Positions 49,478-57,518 of a stretch of 64,000 nucleotides of DNA are shown here, in pieces. Position 1 is the first letter of the stretch. Every line of letters begins with the position of its first letter. Source of the DNA: Streptomyces sp. APSN-46.1. Lineage in GTDB: Bacteria; Actinomycetota; Actinomycetes; Streptomycetales; Streptomycetaceae. Position numbers and translations under genes: made by a program. A model generated the notes under the pieces. It was not told the DNA's origin, did no database searches, and saw nothing but the letters and a program-made list of their open reading frames with translations. The stretch spans positions 1,251,351-1,315,350 of the forward strand of contig NZ_JALGRF010000001.1 of assembly GCF_022815725.1 (NCBI RefSeq), given 5' to 3'.

Positions 49478-50452
49478 TTAGCCCTTGCGCGCCTTGATCT
49501 CCTCGGTCAGCTGCGGGACGACCGCGAAGAGGTCGCCGACCACGCCGTAGTCGACCAGGTCGAAGATCGGGGCCTCGGCGTCCTTGTTGATGGCCACGAT
49601 GGTCTTCGAGGTCTGCATGCCGGCCCGGTGCTGGATCGCGCCCGAGATGCCGGAGGCGATGTACAGCTGCGGGGAGACCGACTTGCCGGTCTGGCCGACC
49701 TGGTTGGAGTGCGGGTACCAGCCGGCGTCCACGGCGGCGCGCGAGGCGCCGACGGCGGCACCGAGGGAGTCCGCGAGCTCCTCGATGATGTGGAAGTTCT
49801 CGGCACCGTTGACGCCGCGGCCGCCGGAGACCACGATCGCGGCCTCGGTCAGCTCGGGGCGGCCGGTCGACTGGCGCGGGGTGCGGGAGACGACCTTGGT
49901 ACCGGTGGCCAGGGCGCCGAAGGTGACGGCGAGCGCCTCGACGGCGCCGGCGGCCGGGGCGGCCTCGACCGGAGCCGAGTTCGGCTTGACGGTGATGACC
50001 GGGGTGCCCTTGGAGACACGGGACTTGGTGGTGAAGGAAGCGGCGAACGCGGCCTGCGTCGCGACGGGACCCTCGTCACCCGCCTCCAGGTCCACGGCGT
50101 CCGTGATGATGCCGGAACCGATGCGGACCGCCAGACGCGCGGCGATCTCCTTGCCCTCGGCGGAGGACGGGACGAGCACGGCGGCCAGGGAACCTGCGGT
50201 GGACACAGCCTCGTACGCGGCCTGCAGCGCGTCCACCTTCGGTACGACGAGGTACTCGGTGAACTCGGGGGCGTCGGCCGTGAGGACCTTGACCGCACCG
50301 TGCTCGGCGAGCACGGCGGCGGTGGCCTCGGCACCGGCGCCCAGGGCGACGGCGACGGGCTCGCCGATGCGGCGGGCCAGCGTCAGCAGTTCGAGGGTGG
50401 GCTTGCGGACGGCGCCGTCCACGTGGTCGACGTAGACGAGAACTTCAGCCAT
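49478..50452 (-). CDS. etfA: Electron transfer flavoprotein alpha subunit
   Basis: A 324-residue protein (ETF alpha, FixB type). The C-terminal FAD-binding domain is clear: [56 protein letters not shown] and [20 protein letters not shown]. The N-terminal half is the alpha/beta domain shared with the beta subunit. Together with EtfB it carries electrons from acyl-CoA and other dehydrogenases to the quinone pool. It starts at ATG 50452, 58 bp after the etfB stop, in the same operon. Confidence 0.96.
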   Translation of the reverse strand: MAEVLVYVDHVDGAVRKPTLELLTLARRIGEPVAVALGAGAEATAAVLAEHGAVKVLTADAPEFTEYLVVPKVDALQAAYEAVSTAGSLAAVLVPSSAEGKEIAARLAVRIGSGIITDAVDLEAGDEGPVATQAAFAASFTTKSRVSKGTPVITVKPNSAPVEAAPAAGAVEALAVTFGALATGTKVVSRTPRQSTGRPELTEAAIVVSGGRGVNGAENFHIIEELADSLGAAVGASRAAVDAGWYPHSNQVGQTGKSVSPQLYIASGISGAIQHRAGMQTSKTIVAINKDAEAPIFDLVDYGVVGDLFAVVPQLTEEIKARKG

Positions 50453-50510
50453 GGGGATGCTCCTGCGAATGCGAAGTAGTCAGGGGGCGATCGAGTCGAC
50501 GACCGAAGCT

Positions 50511-51296
50511 CTAGATGAACTTCTGGCCGGCAAGGAACTCGGCCAGCTGCTTGCCGCCCTCGCCCTCGTCCTTGACGATCGTGCCGGCGGTACGGGCCGG
50601 ACGCTGCGCCGCGGAGTCGACCGCGGTCCAGGAGCCCTCGAGACCGACCTCGTCGGCCTCGATCTCCAGCTCCTCCAGGTCCCAGGACTCCACCGGCTTC
50701 TTCTTGGCGGCCATGATGCCCTTGAAGGACGGGTAGCGGGCCTCGCCCGACTGGTCCGTCACGGAGACGAGCGCGGGGAGGGAGGCCTCCAGCTGCTCGC
50801 TCGCGGTGTCGCCGTCGCGGCGGCCGGTGACGGTGCCGTCCTCGACCTTGACCTCGGACAGCAGGGTGACCTGCGGGACGCCCAGACGCTCGGCCAGGAT
50901 CGCCGGGAGGACACCCATGGTGCCGTCGGTCGAGGCCATGCCGGTGATGACCAGGTCGTAGCCGGCCTTCTCGATCGCCTTGGCGAGCACCAGCGAGGTG
51001 GCCATGACGTCGGAGCCGTGCAGATCGTCGTCCTCGACGTGGATGGCCTTGTCGGCGCCCATCGACAGCGCCTTGCGCAGCGCGTCCTTGGCGTCCTCGG
51101 GGCCCACCGTCAGGACGGTGATCTCGGCGTCGTCCGCCTCGTCGGCGATCTGCAGCGCCTGCTCGACGGCGTACTCGTCGAGCTCCGACAGCAGGCCGTC
51201 GACGTCCTCGCGGTCGACAGTCAGGTCATCGGCGAAGTGCCGGTCGCCGGTGGCGTCGGGCACGTACTTCACACAGACAACGATCCTCAGGCTCAC
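50511..51296 (-). CDS. etfB: Electron transfer flavoprotein beta subunit
   Basis: A 261-residue ETF beta subunit from GTG 51296 with GGAGAG. Family segments: RIVVCVKYVPD, LSELDEYAVEQALQIAD, GPEDAKDALRKALSMGADKA, DLVITGMASTDGTMGVLPAI (AMP/FAD-binding loop) and the ETF beta signature around VSVTDQSGEARYPSFKGIMAAKKKP. It forms the heterodimer with EtfA. Upstream an inverted TATGC-TGCCT-GCATA (51338-51352 on the opposite strand) lies in the probable promoter. Expression as the first gene of etfBA is likely. Confidence 0.96.
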   Translation of the reverse strand: MSLRIVVCVKYVPDATGDRHFADDLTVDREDVDGLLSELDEYAVEQALQIADEADDAEITVLTVGPEDAKDALRKALSMGADKAIHVEDDDLHGSDVMATSLVLAKAIEKAGYDLVITGMASTDGTMGVLPAILAERLGVPQVTLLSEVKVEDGTVTGRRDGDTASEQLEASLPALVSVTDQSGEARYPSFKGIMAAKKKPVESWDLEELEIEADEVGLEGSWTAVDSAAQRPARTAGTIVKDEGEGGKQLAEFLAGQKFI

Positions 51297-51499
51297 GCCG
51301 GCTCTCCTACCGCATCGTCTTTTTACTGATACCGCCTTATGCAGGCAGCATAGGCGCCTTCTCGGGCGGATCCCGGTCGGGGCGGCCCGCGCTCCGAAGG
51401 GAATGTTACTCGTCAGTACACCGTGGGTCTTCCCCGGTTGCAAGGCCGCTGAACTGTGATCTGTCCAACGCGCACCGAACCCGTCCCAGCAGGGACGAT

Positions 51500-52078
51500 T
51501 CAGTCACGCAGAGCGTTGAAGCGTCCCTGGTGGTACAGCAGGGGACGGCCCTGGCCGGCCGGGTTTCCCTCGACGGCCTCCGCGATCACGACCCGGTGGG
51601 CTCCGGCGGGCACCACCGACGCCACCCGGCACACCAGCCACGCCAGCACGCCGTCCAACAGCGGGACCCCGTGCGGACCGGGGGCCCAGTCGGTGGCGGG
51701 GCCGAAGCGGTCGGCGCCGCTGCGCGCGAAGAGGCCGGCCAGCTCGCTCTGATGCTCGCCGAGTATGTGGACGCCGATGTGGCCGGAGTCGCGTAGCACG
51801 GGCCAGCTGGAGGAGCCGGTACCGATGGTGAAGGACAGCAGCGGCGGGTCCGCGGAGACCGAGTTCAGCGAGGTCGCGGTGAATCCCACCGGTCCGCCGC
51901 CGCCCGCGGCGGTGATCACCGCGACCCCGGCGGCGTGCTGCCGGAAGACGGAGCGCAGGAGGTCGGGCGAGCCGGGCAGACCCAGGCGGTCGCGGTCACG
52001 GTCGCGGTCGTCGTCACGGTCGCCCTCGTGACGTGCGGTCGAGGCGGTCAGGGCAGTGGTGGCCGTCGGGGCCGTCAT
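51500..52078 (-). CDS. Flavin reductase (FMN-type, split-barrel)
   Basis: A 192-residue flavin:NAD(P)H reductase from ATG 52078 with AAGGAAG. After a disordered head containing an Asp/Arg repeat (DRDDDRDRDRDR), the domain begins LLRSVFRQHAAGVAVITAAG. It runs through GFTATSLNSVSADPPLLSFT (flavin-binding), then GHIGVHILGEHQSELAGLFA and the end LLYHQGRFNAL. It supplies reduced flavin to a monooxygenase. The upstream cysteine leader peptide suggests a sulfur-metabolism role, for example a sulfonate monooxygenase partner, but no partner gene is present. Confidence 0.9.
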   Translation of the reverse strand: MTAPTATTALTASTARHEGDRDDDRDRDRDRLGLPGSPDLLRSVFRQHAAGVAVITAAGGGGPVGFTATSLNSVSADPPLLSFTIGTGSSSWPVLRDSGHIGVHILGEHQSELAGLFARSGADRFGPATDWAPGPHGVPLLDGVLAWLVCRVASVVPAGAHRVVIAEAVEGNPAGQGRPLLYHQGRFNALRD

Positions 52079-52138
52079 GAGGGGTCTTCCTTCTGCCGCG
52101 GGAACCACGGGCACAGTCGGGGAGCGGAGGTTGGGCGT

Positions 52139-52219
52139 TCAGCGATACCAACAGCGCGCGCTCGCATGCCGGACGAGGTCCACATGGATGCGCCCGTAGA
52201 GCAGGAGTTCATACCTCAT
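52139..52219 (-). CDS. 26-residue cysteine-type leader peptide upstream of the flavin reductase
   Basis: ATG 52219 to TGA 52139 encodes MRYELLLYGRIHVDLVRHAS-ARCWYR. The R-x-HVDL-x-R-x-x-SA-x-C pattern is the one seen in the actinobacterial peptides annotated as putative leader peptide, such as those before sulfur-assimilation genes. It ends 61 bp before the flavin reductase ATG. Ribosome stalling at the Cys/Trp codons when cysteine is scarce could switch the downstream gene on. There is no ribosome site, and a promoter ends 6 bp before the ATG, so the message is probably leaderless. Confidence 0.75.
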   Translation of the reverse strand: MRYELLLYGRIHVDLVRHASARCWYR

Positions 52220-52225
52220 ACGGCC

Positions 52226-52255
52226 AGCCTGTCGATCTCCCGTGTACACAGTCAA
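52226..52255 (-). promoter_or_regulatory. Promoter of the leader peptide / flavin reductase transcript
   Basis: On the minus strand TTGACT (52250-52255) and CAGGCT (52226-52231) are 18 bp apart, a good vegetative-type match. The leader ATG follows 6 bp after the -10 box, placing transcription start at the A of ATG. Confidence 0.6.
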
Positions 52256-52330
52256 GCGGCTGCGGGCAGATGTCAGGCGCGTCACGCTGCGTGCGGGCGC
52301 GCGTACCGGCGCACCCGGACCCTTCCCGTC

Positions 52331-52762
52331 CTACGTCGTCTCGTGCGCCGGGGTGCCCCCCGCGCCGACCGCCGCACCCAGGGCGGCGATCACATCCGCC
52401 TTGCGCGGCATCCCGACACCCCGCCGGACGATCCGCCCCGCGCCGTCGAGCACGAACACGGTGGGCGTCTTCTCGACGCCGAGGGACCGCACCAGATCCA
52501 GGTTCCGCTCGGCGTCGATCTCGATGTGCGCGACGCCGTCGACCATGTCGGCGACCTCGGCCAGGATCCGCCGGGTGGCCCGGCAGGGCTGGCAGAAGGC
52601 GCTGGAGAACTGGACCAGGCTGGCCCTCTCCCCCGGCTCGGCGCCCAGCTCGGCGCTGCCGAGCGGTGCCCTTCGCCGGCCTTCCCGACCGCTTTCCCGA
52701 CCGCTTTGGCGCCCGCCTTCGTGCCCGCGCACGCGCGCTCCCGTTCTCGTTTCCGCACTCAT
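52331..52762 (-). CDS. Thioredoxin-family protein
   Basis: A 143-residue protein; ATG 52762 is preferred although its ribosome site is weak. A polar, Arg/Gly/Glu-rich head of about 45 residues with no signal peptide precedes the thioredoxin fold. That fold has the active site FSSAFCQPCRATRR (CxxC = CQPC rather than CGPC), the family's VEKTPTVFVLDGAG (cis-Pro), and ends in a helix. It is a cytosolic thiol-disulfide reductant or a specialised reductase. Its 3' end faces the leader-peptide promoter region of the next gene on the same strand, 111 bp away. Confidence 0.88.
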   Translation of the reverse strand: MSAETRTGARVRGHEGGRQSGRESGREGRRRAPLGSAELGAEPGERASLVQFSSAFCQPCRATRRILAEVADMVDGVAHIEIDAERNLDLVRSLGVEKTPTVFVLDGAGRIVRRGVGMPRKADVIAALGAAVGAGGTPAHETT

Positions 52763-52975
52763 CGCCGCACCCCGCCCGCCTGATGATCCGTACCCTGTTC
52801 CGAGCGCCCCGGGCGGGCGCCACATTCCCGGCGTGACGAGAATCTCGCCGGGCACAGCCGTCTGGACTGGCCAGCAGGCCACATTTGGGGCACGATCCCC
52901 ATGGTCGCGTACCTACGCTTCCGTAACTTCCGGCCGGGAGCACTTCCCCAGGCAGAAAGCGGGGGTCTCCCCTCC

Positions 52976-53698
52976 ATGGCTGAGCTCGTCTACCCTCCGG
53001 TGATCGGCGCCGCGCACACGCTCTTCCGCGCGTTGGACATCCGCATCGACATGAAGGGCACCGAGAACATCCCCCGCGAGGGCGGAGCGGTCCTGGTGTC
53101 GAACCACATCGGCTACCTCGACTTCATCTTCGCCGGCCTGACGGCGCGGCCGCAGAAGCGGCTGGTCCGCTTCATGGCGAAGGAGTCGGTGTTCCGGCAC
53201 AAGGTGTCCGGCCCGCTCATGCGCGCGATGAAGCACATCCCGGTTGACCGCAAGCAGGGTGAAGCCGCGTACCAGCACGCGCTGGACGCGCTGCGCGCCG
53301 GCGAGATCATCGGGGTGTTCCCGGAGGCGACGATCTCGCAGTCCTTCACGCTCAAGAGCTTCAAGTCGGGTGCGGCGCGGATGGCGCAGGACGCGGGGGT
53401 CCCGCTGATCCCGGTGGCGCTGTGGGGCACGCAGCGGCTGTGGACCAAGGGCCGTCCGAAGAACCTCAAGCGCAGCCACATCCCGGTGACGATGCGCGTG
53501 GGCGAGCCGCTGGAGGCGCCCGCCGACCAGTACGCCGGTGCCATCACGCGCCGGCTGCGCGAGCGGGTGCAGGAGCTGCTGGAGGCCGCGCAGCGCGCGT
53601 ACCCGGCCAAGCCCTCGGGCCCCGAGGACTCCTGGTGGCTGCCGGCCCACCTGGGCGGCACCGCCCCGACGGCGGCCGAGGTCAAAGAGGCTGGCTGA
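52976..53698 (+). CDS. 1-acyl-sn-glycerol-3-phosphate acyltransferase family protein (PlsC-like)
   Basis: A 240-residue acyltransferase. ATG 52976 gives the family opening AELVYPPVIGAAHTLFRALDI; the in-frame ATG 52901 adds a poor extension. The catalytic NHIGYLD (NHx4D) is at about 50-56, GEAAYQHALDALRAGEIIGVFPEATIS contains the glycerol-phosphate FPEAT motif (usual FPEGT), and VPLIPVALWGTQRLW is the conserved third block. It acylates lysophosphatidic acid or a related lysolipid at the membrane. The last 30 residues are an unrelated polar tail. Confidence 0.92.
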   Translation: MAELVYPPVIGAAHTLFRALDIRIDMKGTENIPREGGAVLVSNHIGYLDFIFAGLTARPQKRLVRFMAKESVFRHKVSGPLMRAMKHIPVDRKQGEAAYQHALDALRAGEIIGVFPEATISQSFTLKSFKSGAARMAQDAGVPLIPVALWGTQRLWTKGRPKNLKRSHIPVTMRVGEPLEAPADQYAGAITRRLRERVQELLEAAQRAYPAKPSGPEDSWWLPAHLGGTAPTAAEVKEAG

Positions 53699-53703
53699 CC
53701 CGG

Positions 53704-54297
53704 TCACGCGCGGGGCTTCGCCCGGACGTGCATGCGCTCCCCCTGCCTCCCGAAGAGGCTGAGGATCTCGACGGGTTGCCCGTCCGCGCTGGTGAACCAG
53801 TGGGGCAGCCGGGTGTCGAACTCGGCGGCTTCACCGGGGCCGAGGACCAGGTCGTGCTCGGCGAGGACGAGCCGCAGGCGGCCGTTCAGCACGTACAGCC
53901 ACTCGTAGCCCTCGTGCGTACGGTGCGCCGGCTCGGCACCCCGGTCGGTGATGATCATCTTGTACGCCTGAAGGGGGCCGGGAGCCCGGGTCAGCGGGAC
54001 GAACGTACCGCCGTTCGCCAGGGTGCCGGGGGTCAGCCGCACCCGGGGGTCCCCCACTTCGGGGGCGCCGACCAGGTCGTCCAGGGGTACCTGGTACACC
54101 CCCGTGAGCGGCAGCAGTAGTTCCAGGCTCGGGCGGCGCTGTCCGGACTCCAGCCTGGACAGGGTGCTCTTGGAGATGCCGGTCTCCTCGGAGAGCGCGG
54201 CCAGGGTGAGTCCGCGCTGGGCACGCAGTCGCCTGAGCCGGGGGGCGACCTCGTCGAGGACCGCTTGGTACGTCTGGGCCGATCGCGGGCTGTCCAT
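53704..54297 (-). CDS. XRE-cupin transcriptional regulator
   Basis: A 197-residue regulator from ATG 54297. Residues about 15-70 are the helix-turn-helix (LRRLRAQRGLTLAALSEETGISKSTLSRLESGQRRPS). Residues 105-190 are a cupin sensor domain (HRTHEGYEWLYVLNGRLRLVL, GEAAEFDTRLPHWF) with His residues for metal or ligand. It is divergent from the methyltransferase-MFS operon, with 77 bp between and a palindrome in the gap, so it most likely controls that operon and itself. Confidence 0.92.
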   Translation of the reverse strand: MDSPRSAQTYQAVLDEVAPRLRRLRAQRGLTLAALSEETGISKSTLSRLESGQRRPSLELLLPLTGVYQVPLDDLVGAPEVGDPRVRLTPGTLANGGTFVPLTRAPGPLQAYKMIITDRGAEPAHRTHEGYEWLYVLNGRLRLVLAEHDLVLGPGEAAEFDTRLPHWFTSADGQPVEILSLFGRQGERMHVRAKPRA

Positions 54298-54326
54298 ACC
54301 GGCATTTCACTCGGCCGTCCCGGAAT

Positions 54327-54344
54327 CGGCAACAGAAGTTGCCG
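54327..54344. promoter_or_regulatory. CGGCAAC-AGAA-GTTGCCG operator candidate
   Basis: Perfect 7-bp arms around a 4-bp centre in the 77-bp gap between the XRE-cupin gene and the methyltransferase gene. Its position, 30 bp before each start, suits repression of both divergent promoters by the XRE-cupin protein. Confidence 0.65.
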
Positions 54345-54374
54345 CGTTCGCCCGGCGGATGCAGGCTCCCCGGC

Positions 54375-55376
54375 ATGAACCCACACGACGATTCCGGACA
54401 CGCACCCGAGCATGGACATGAACATGAACATGAACATCGGCACGGACACGGACATGGACACGGCCCCGGAGACCACACCACCGACATCGACTGGGAGGTC
54501 ATGGCCGCCCAGCTGGAGAGCGGCGGCGAACTCCAGCTCCCGGCCCTCCACCGGACCGCGGCCCGCCTGAGGGAGCTGCTCGGCCCGGAACGGGACGTCC
54601 GGCGCATCCTCGACATCGGCAGCGGGCCGGGCGTGATGACCTGCGTCTTCGCCGAGGCCTTCGCGGACGCCGAGGTCGTGGCCGTGGACGGCACGCCCGG
54701 GTTGCTGGACCGCGCCCTGGCCCGCGCCGAGCGGCTCGGCCTCGCCGGCCGGGTGGCCGTCCGGCACGTGCGGCTGCCCGAGGGCCTGGACGCCGGTGGC
54801 GAACACGGGGCCGGAGGGCTCGGCACGGCGGACCTGGTCTGGAGCAGCAGGGCCGTGCACCACCTCGGCGATCAGCAGGGCGCGTTGGACGCGCTCGCGG
54901 GTGTGCTGAGGCCCGGCGGGCTGCTCGCCGTGGCGGAGGGCGGCCTGCCGATGCGTTTCCTCCCCCGCGACATCGGTATCGGCAGGCCGGGCCTCCAGGC
55001 CAGGCTCGACGCCGCCCAGGAGCACTGGTTCGAGATCATGCGGGCGGAACTGCCGGGCGCTACCGCCGTGGTCGAGGACTGGCCCGCGATGCTGAAGCGC
55101 GCCGGGCTCACCCGTGTCGGCGCCTTCACTTCCCTCCTGGACCTGCCGGCACCGCTCGGCGAGCAGGGCCGGGCCTTCCTGCACGGCCATCTGACCCGGC
55201 TGCGGGAAACGCTGCGGGAAACGATGAGCGAGTCCCTGGACGAGGACGACCTCACGACGCTCGGCGTACTCCTCGATCCCGAGGCGCCGGAGGGCATCCT
55301 GCGACGGCCCGACGCCTTCCTCCTCTCCGCCACCACGGTCTTCACGGGATTCACCGGAGAACGGAGCTCACGGTGA
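54375..55376 (+). CDS. Class I SAM-dependent methyltransferase with His-rich head
   Basis: A 333-residue protein from ATG 54375. The first 35 residues are a His-Glu/His-Gly repeat (HGHEHEHEHRHGHGHGHGPG) encoded by CATGAA/CACGGA-type hexamers. The methyltransferase domain has motif I LDIGSGPGVMT (about 82-92), the acidic VVAVDGTPGLL, and VWSSRAVHHLGDQQG, followed by GVLRPGGLLAVAEGG. The C-terminal third is a helical substrate cap. The His-rich head could bind metal such as Ni or Zn. It overlaps the MFS gene by GTGA, so the pair is one operon. Substrate unknown. Confidence 0.9.
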   Translation: MNPHDDSGHAPEHGHEHEHEHRHGHGHGHGPGDHTTDIDWEVMAAQLESGGELQLPALHRTAARLRELLGPERDVRRILDIGSGPGVMTCVFAEAFADAEVVAVDGTPGLLDRALARAERLGLAGRVAVRHVRLPEGLDAGGEHGAGGLGTADLVWSSRAVHHLGDQQGALDALAGVLRPGGLLAVAEGGLPMRFLPRDIGIGRPGLQARLDAAQEHWFEIMRAELPGATAVVEDWPAMLKRAGLTRVGAFTSLLDLPAPLGEQGRAFLHGHLTRLRETLRETMSESLDEDDLTTLGVLLDPEAPEGILRRPDAFLLSATTVFTGFTGERSSR

Positions 55377-56917
55377 AGCCGATCGGCGCACACCAGGACC
55401 AGGCGGCCGCGAGCGGGGGAATCCGGACACCCGCGCTGCGGTGTGCGCTCGCCGGTCTTTCCCTGTCCATGGTGCTGTCCTCGCTCGGCACCAGCATCGC
55501 CCATGTCGGCCTGCCGACGTTGGCGGAGGCGTTCGGCACCTCTTTTCAGGCGGTCCAGTGGGTCGTCCTCGCCTACCTCCTCGCCGTCACCACGCTGATC
55601 GTCAGCGTCGGACGGCTCGGTGACCTCATCGGCCGCCGCCGGCTGCTCCTGGCGGGAATCTCCCTGTTCACGGTCGCCTCGGTCCTGTGCGGTCTCGCGC
55701 CGACGCTCTGGCTGCTGATCGCCGCCCGGGCGGCGCAGGGTCTCGGAGCGGCCGTGATGATGGCCCTGACGATGGCGTTCGTCGGTGAGACGGTGCCGAA
55801 GGAGCAGACCGGCAGGGCCATGGGACTGCTGGGAACGATGTCCGCGATCGGCACCGCGCTGGGTCCTTCGCTGGGCGGCGCCCTGATCTCCGGGTTCGGC
55901 TGGCGGGCCCTCTTCCTCGTCAACGCGCCGCTGGGTGTCCTGACTCTGCTCCTCGCCCACCGCAACCTTCCCGTTGACCGGCGGGCGTCCACGGCCGACC
56001 GGGCCGGCTTCGACCGCGTGGGCACCCTGCTGCTCGCCCTGACGCTCGGGGCCTACGCCCTCGCCATGACGCTGGGGCACGGCCGCTTCGGTGCGCTCAA
56101 CATCGCCCTGCTGGTGACCGCCGCCGCCGGTGTCGGCCTCTTCGTACGGGCCGAGGCGCGATCGGCGTCACCGTTGATCCGCTTGACGATGCTCCGTGAT
56201 CCGGCGCTGAGTTCGAGCCTCGCCACGAGCACGCTCGTCTCGACGGTGATGATGGCGACGCTGGTGGTCGGGCCGTTCTACCTCTCGCGTGCGCTCGGGC
56301 TCGGTGAGGCTCTCGTCGGGCTCGTCCTGTCGGTCGGTCCGCTGGTCGTGGCGCTGACCGGGGTGCCGGCAGGTCGCCTGACGGACCGTTTCGGCGCACC
56401 CCGGACGACCGTCCTCGGGCTCATGGCGATAGCGGCCGGTTCGGCCGCGCTGTCCGTGACGGCGGCGAGCCCGTGCATCCCCGGCTACGTGGCTCCCATC
56501 GTCGTCATCACCGCCGGTTACGCGGTGTTCCAGACGGCCAACAACACCGGGGTGATGGCGGATGTCCGGCCGGACCGGCGGGGAGTCACTTCCGGCATGC
56601 TCAACCTGTCGCGCAACCTCGGGCTCATCACCGGCACCTCCGTCATGGGCGCCGTGTTCGCGCTCGCCTCGGAGACGACCGATGTCGCGACGGCGCCTTC
56701 GGAGGCCGTGGCCACCGGTATGCGGGTCACGTTCGCCGTCGCGGCGCTGCTGATCGTCGTCGCGCTCGCCGTCGTGGCGGGAAGCCGGACCCGCGGGCCC
56801 CGGGGGCGAGGAACCAGTCGCCCCGGCCGGGAGCCCGCACCGGTCGCCGGGATCACAGTGCCGTCGGCAGATTCCGCCACAGCCGCGGTCGGTCCGGGGA
56901 CTCCCGGAGCGCCTTGA
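55373..56917 (+). CDS. MFS drug efflux transporter, 14-TM DHA2 type
   Basis: A 514-residue transporter from GTG 55373, overlapping the methyltransferase stop (GTGA). It has about 14 membrane helices, the MFS motif A in GRLGDLIGRRRLLLAG, and motif C-like GTALGPSLGGALISGFGWRALFLVN typical of drug/proton antiporters. The C-terminal 40 residues are a polar Arg/Pro/Gly-rich tail. It probably exports a compound made or modified by, or toxic to, the cell, under XRE-cupin control. The 3' end overlaps the convergent transglutaminase-like gene by 65 bp. Confidence 0.93.
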   Translation: MKPIGAHQDQAAASGGIRTPALRCALAGLSLSMVLSSLGTSIAHVGLPTLAEAFGTSFQAVQWVVLAYLLAVTTLIVSVGRLGDLIGRRRLLLAGISLFTVASVLCGLAPTLWLLIAARAAQGLGAAVMMALTMAFVGETVPKEQTGRAMGLLGTMSAIGTALGPSLGGALISGFGWRALFLVNAPLGVLTLLLAHRNLPVDRRASTADRAGFDRVGTLLLALTLGAYALAMTLGHGRFGALNIALLVTAAAGVGLFVRAEARSASPLIRLTMLRDPALSSSLATSTLVSTVMMATLVVGPFYLSRALGLGEALVGLVLSVGPLVVALTGVPAGRLTDRFGAPRTTVLGLMAIAAGSAALSVTAASPCIPGYVAPIVVITAGYAVFQTANNTGVMADVRPDRRGVTSGMLNLSRNLGLITGTSVMGAVFALASETTDVATAPSEAVATGMRVTFAVAALLIVVALAVVAGSRTRGPRGRGTSRPGREPAPVAGITVPSADSATAAVGPGTPGAP

Positions 56918-57455
56918 GGGCCGCCGGGTGCGGGGCGGCGTACAGCTCGGGGTAGTCGATCTCACCGAGCTCAGGCCGTACGGGGAAGGCGAGTTGCTCG
57001 CGGTCCAGGGTGAACTGGGCGTCCACTCCGGGCTTGTTGCCGCGCGGGTCCACCCGGGCCCACCGTTCGCCGCCGGGGAGCCGGAGGGCGACCAGACCGT
57101 GGACGGCGGGATGGGAGCCGTCGTCGTCGGTCAGGCGCTGGTAGCAGAGCGCCGCCGGGATGCCCCGGGAGCGCAGCAGGGCGACGAGGGCGTGCGACTT
57201 GGCGTAGCAGATGCCGTTGCGCGTGGCCAGGACGTCGGAGGCGCGCCAGGACACCCGCGTGTCCCCCGAGTCGGCGGAGTGCGGGACGGTGTCGCGGACG
57301 TACTCGAAGGCGACGCGGGCGTAGGCGTACGGGTCGGCGCCGGTGGCGGCCCACAGGGCGTCGGCGGTCTCGCGTACGAGGGGGTGGTCGTGGTCGACCG
57401 CTTCATCGGCCGCCAGATAGGCGGCAAGGTCAGGTTGCTCCTGGATCAATTCCAC
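56853..57455 (-). CDS. Transglutaminase-like cysteine protease-fold protein
   Basis: A 200-residue protein from GTG 57455. It has the transglutaminase-core order: Cys in RNGICYAKSHALVALLRSRG, His in HPAVHGLVALRL and Asp in RWARVDPRGNKPGV. The N-terminal half is helical (FEYVRDTVPHSAD is the family's helix before the Cys strand). There is no signal peptide. Such small cytosolic members may be peptidases or amidases. The start codon sits inside the loop of a perfect 12-bp inverted repeat and there is no ribosome site, so initiation is unusual. Confidence 0.9.
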   Translation of the reverse strand: MELIQEQPDLAAYLAADEAVDHDHPLVRETADALWAATGADPYAYARVAFEYVRDTVPHSADSGDTRVSWRASDVLATRNGICYAKSHALVALLRSRGIPAALCYQRLTDDDGSHPAVHGLVALRLPGGERWARVDPRGNKPGVDAQFTLDREQLAFPVRPELGEIDYPELYAAPHPAALKALRESPDRPRLWRNLPTAL

Positions 57456-57467
57456 GATCCAGGAGCA
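57436..57467. promoter_or_regulatory. Perfect 12-bp inverted repeat with the GTG start codon in its loop
   Basis: TGCTCCTGGATC (57436-57447) and GATCCAGGAGCA (57456-57467) pair fully. The 8-nt centre (57448-57455) ends exactly with the start codon of the transglutaminase-like gene (57453-57455 on the minus strand). It can act as an operator on DNA or, if transcribed from upstream, hide the start codon region in RNA. Confidence 0.7.
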
Positions 57468-57518
57468 TACCTATGCAATCAAACGCATGACTATCGAATT
57501 ATTGAGTCAGCGGCTGAG

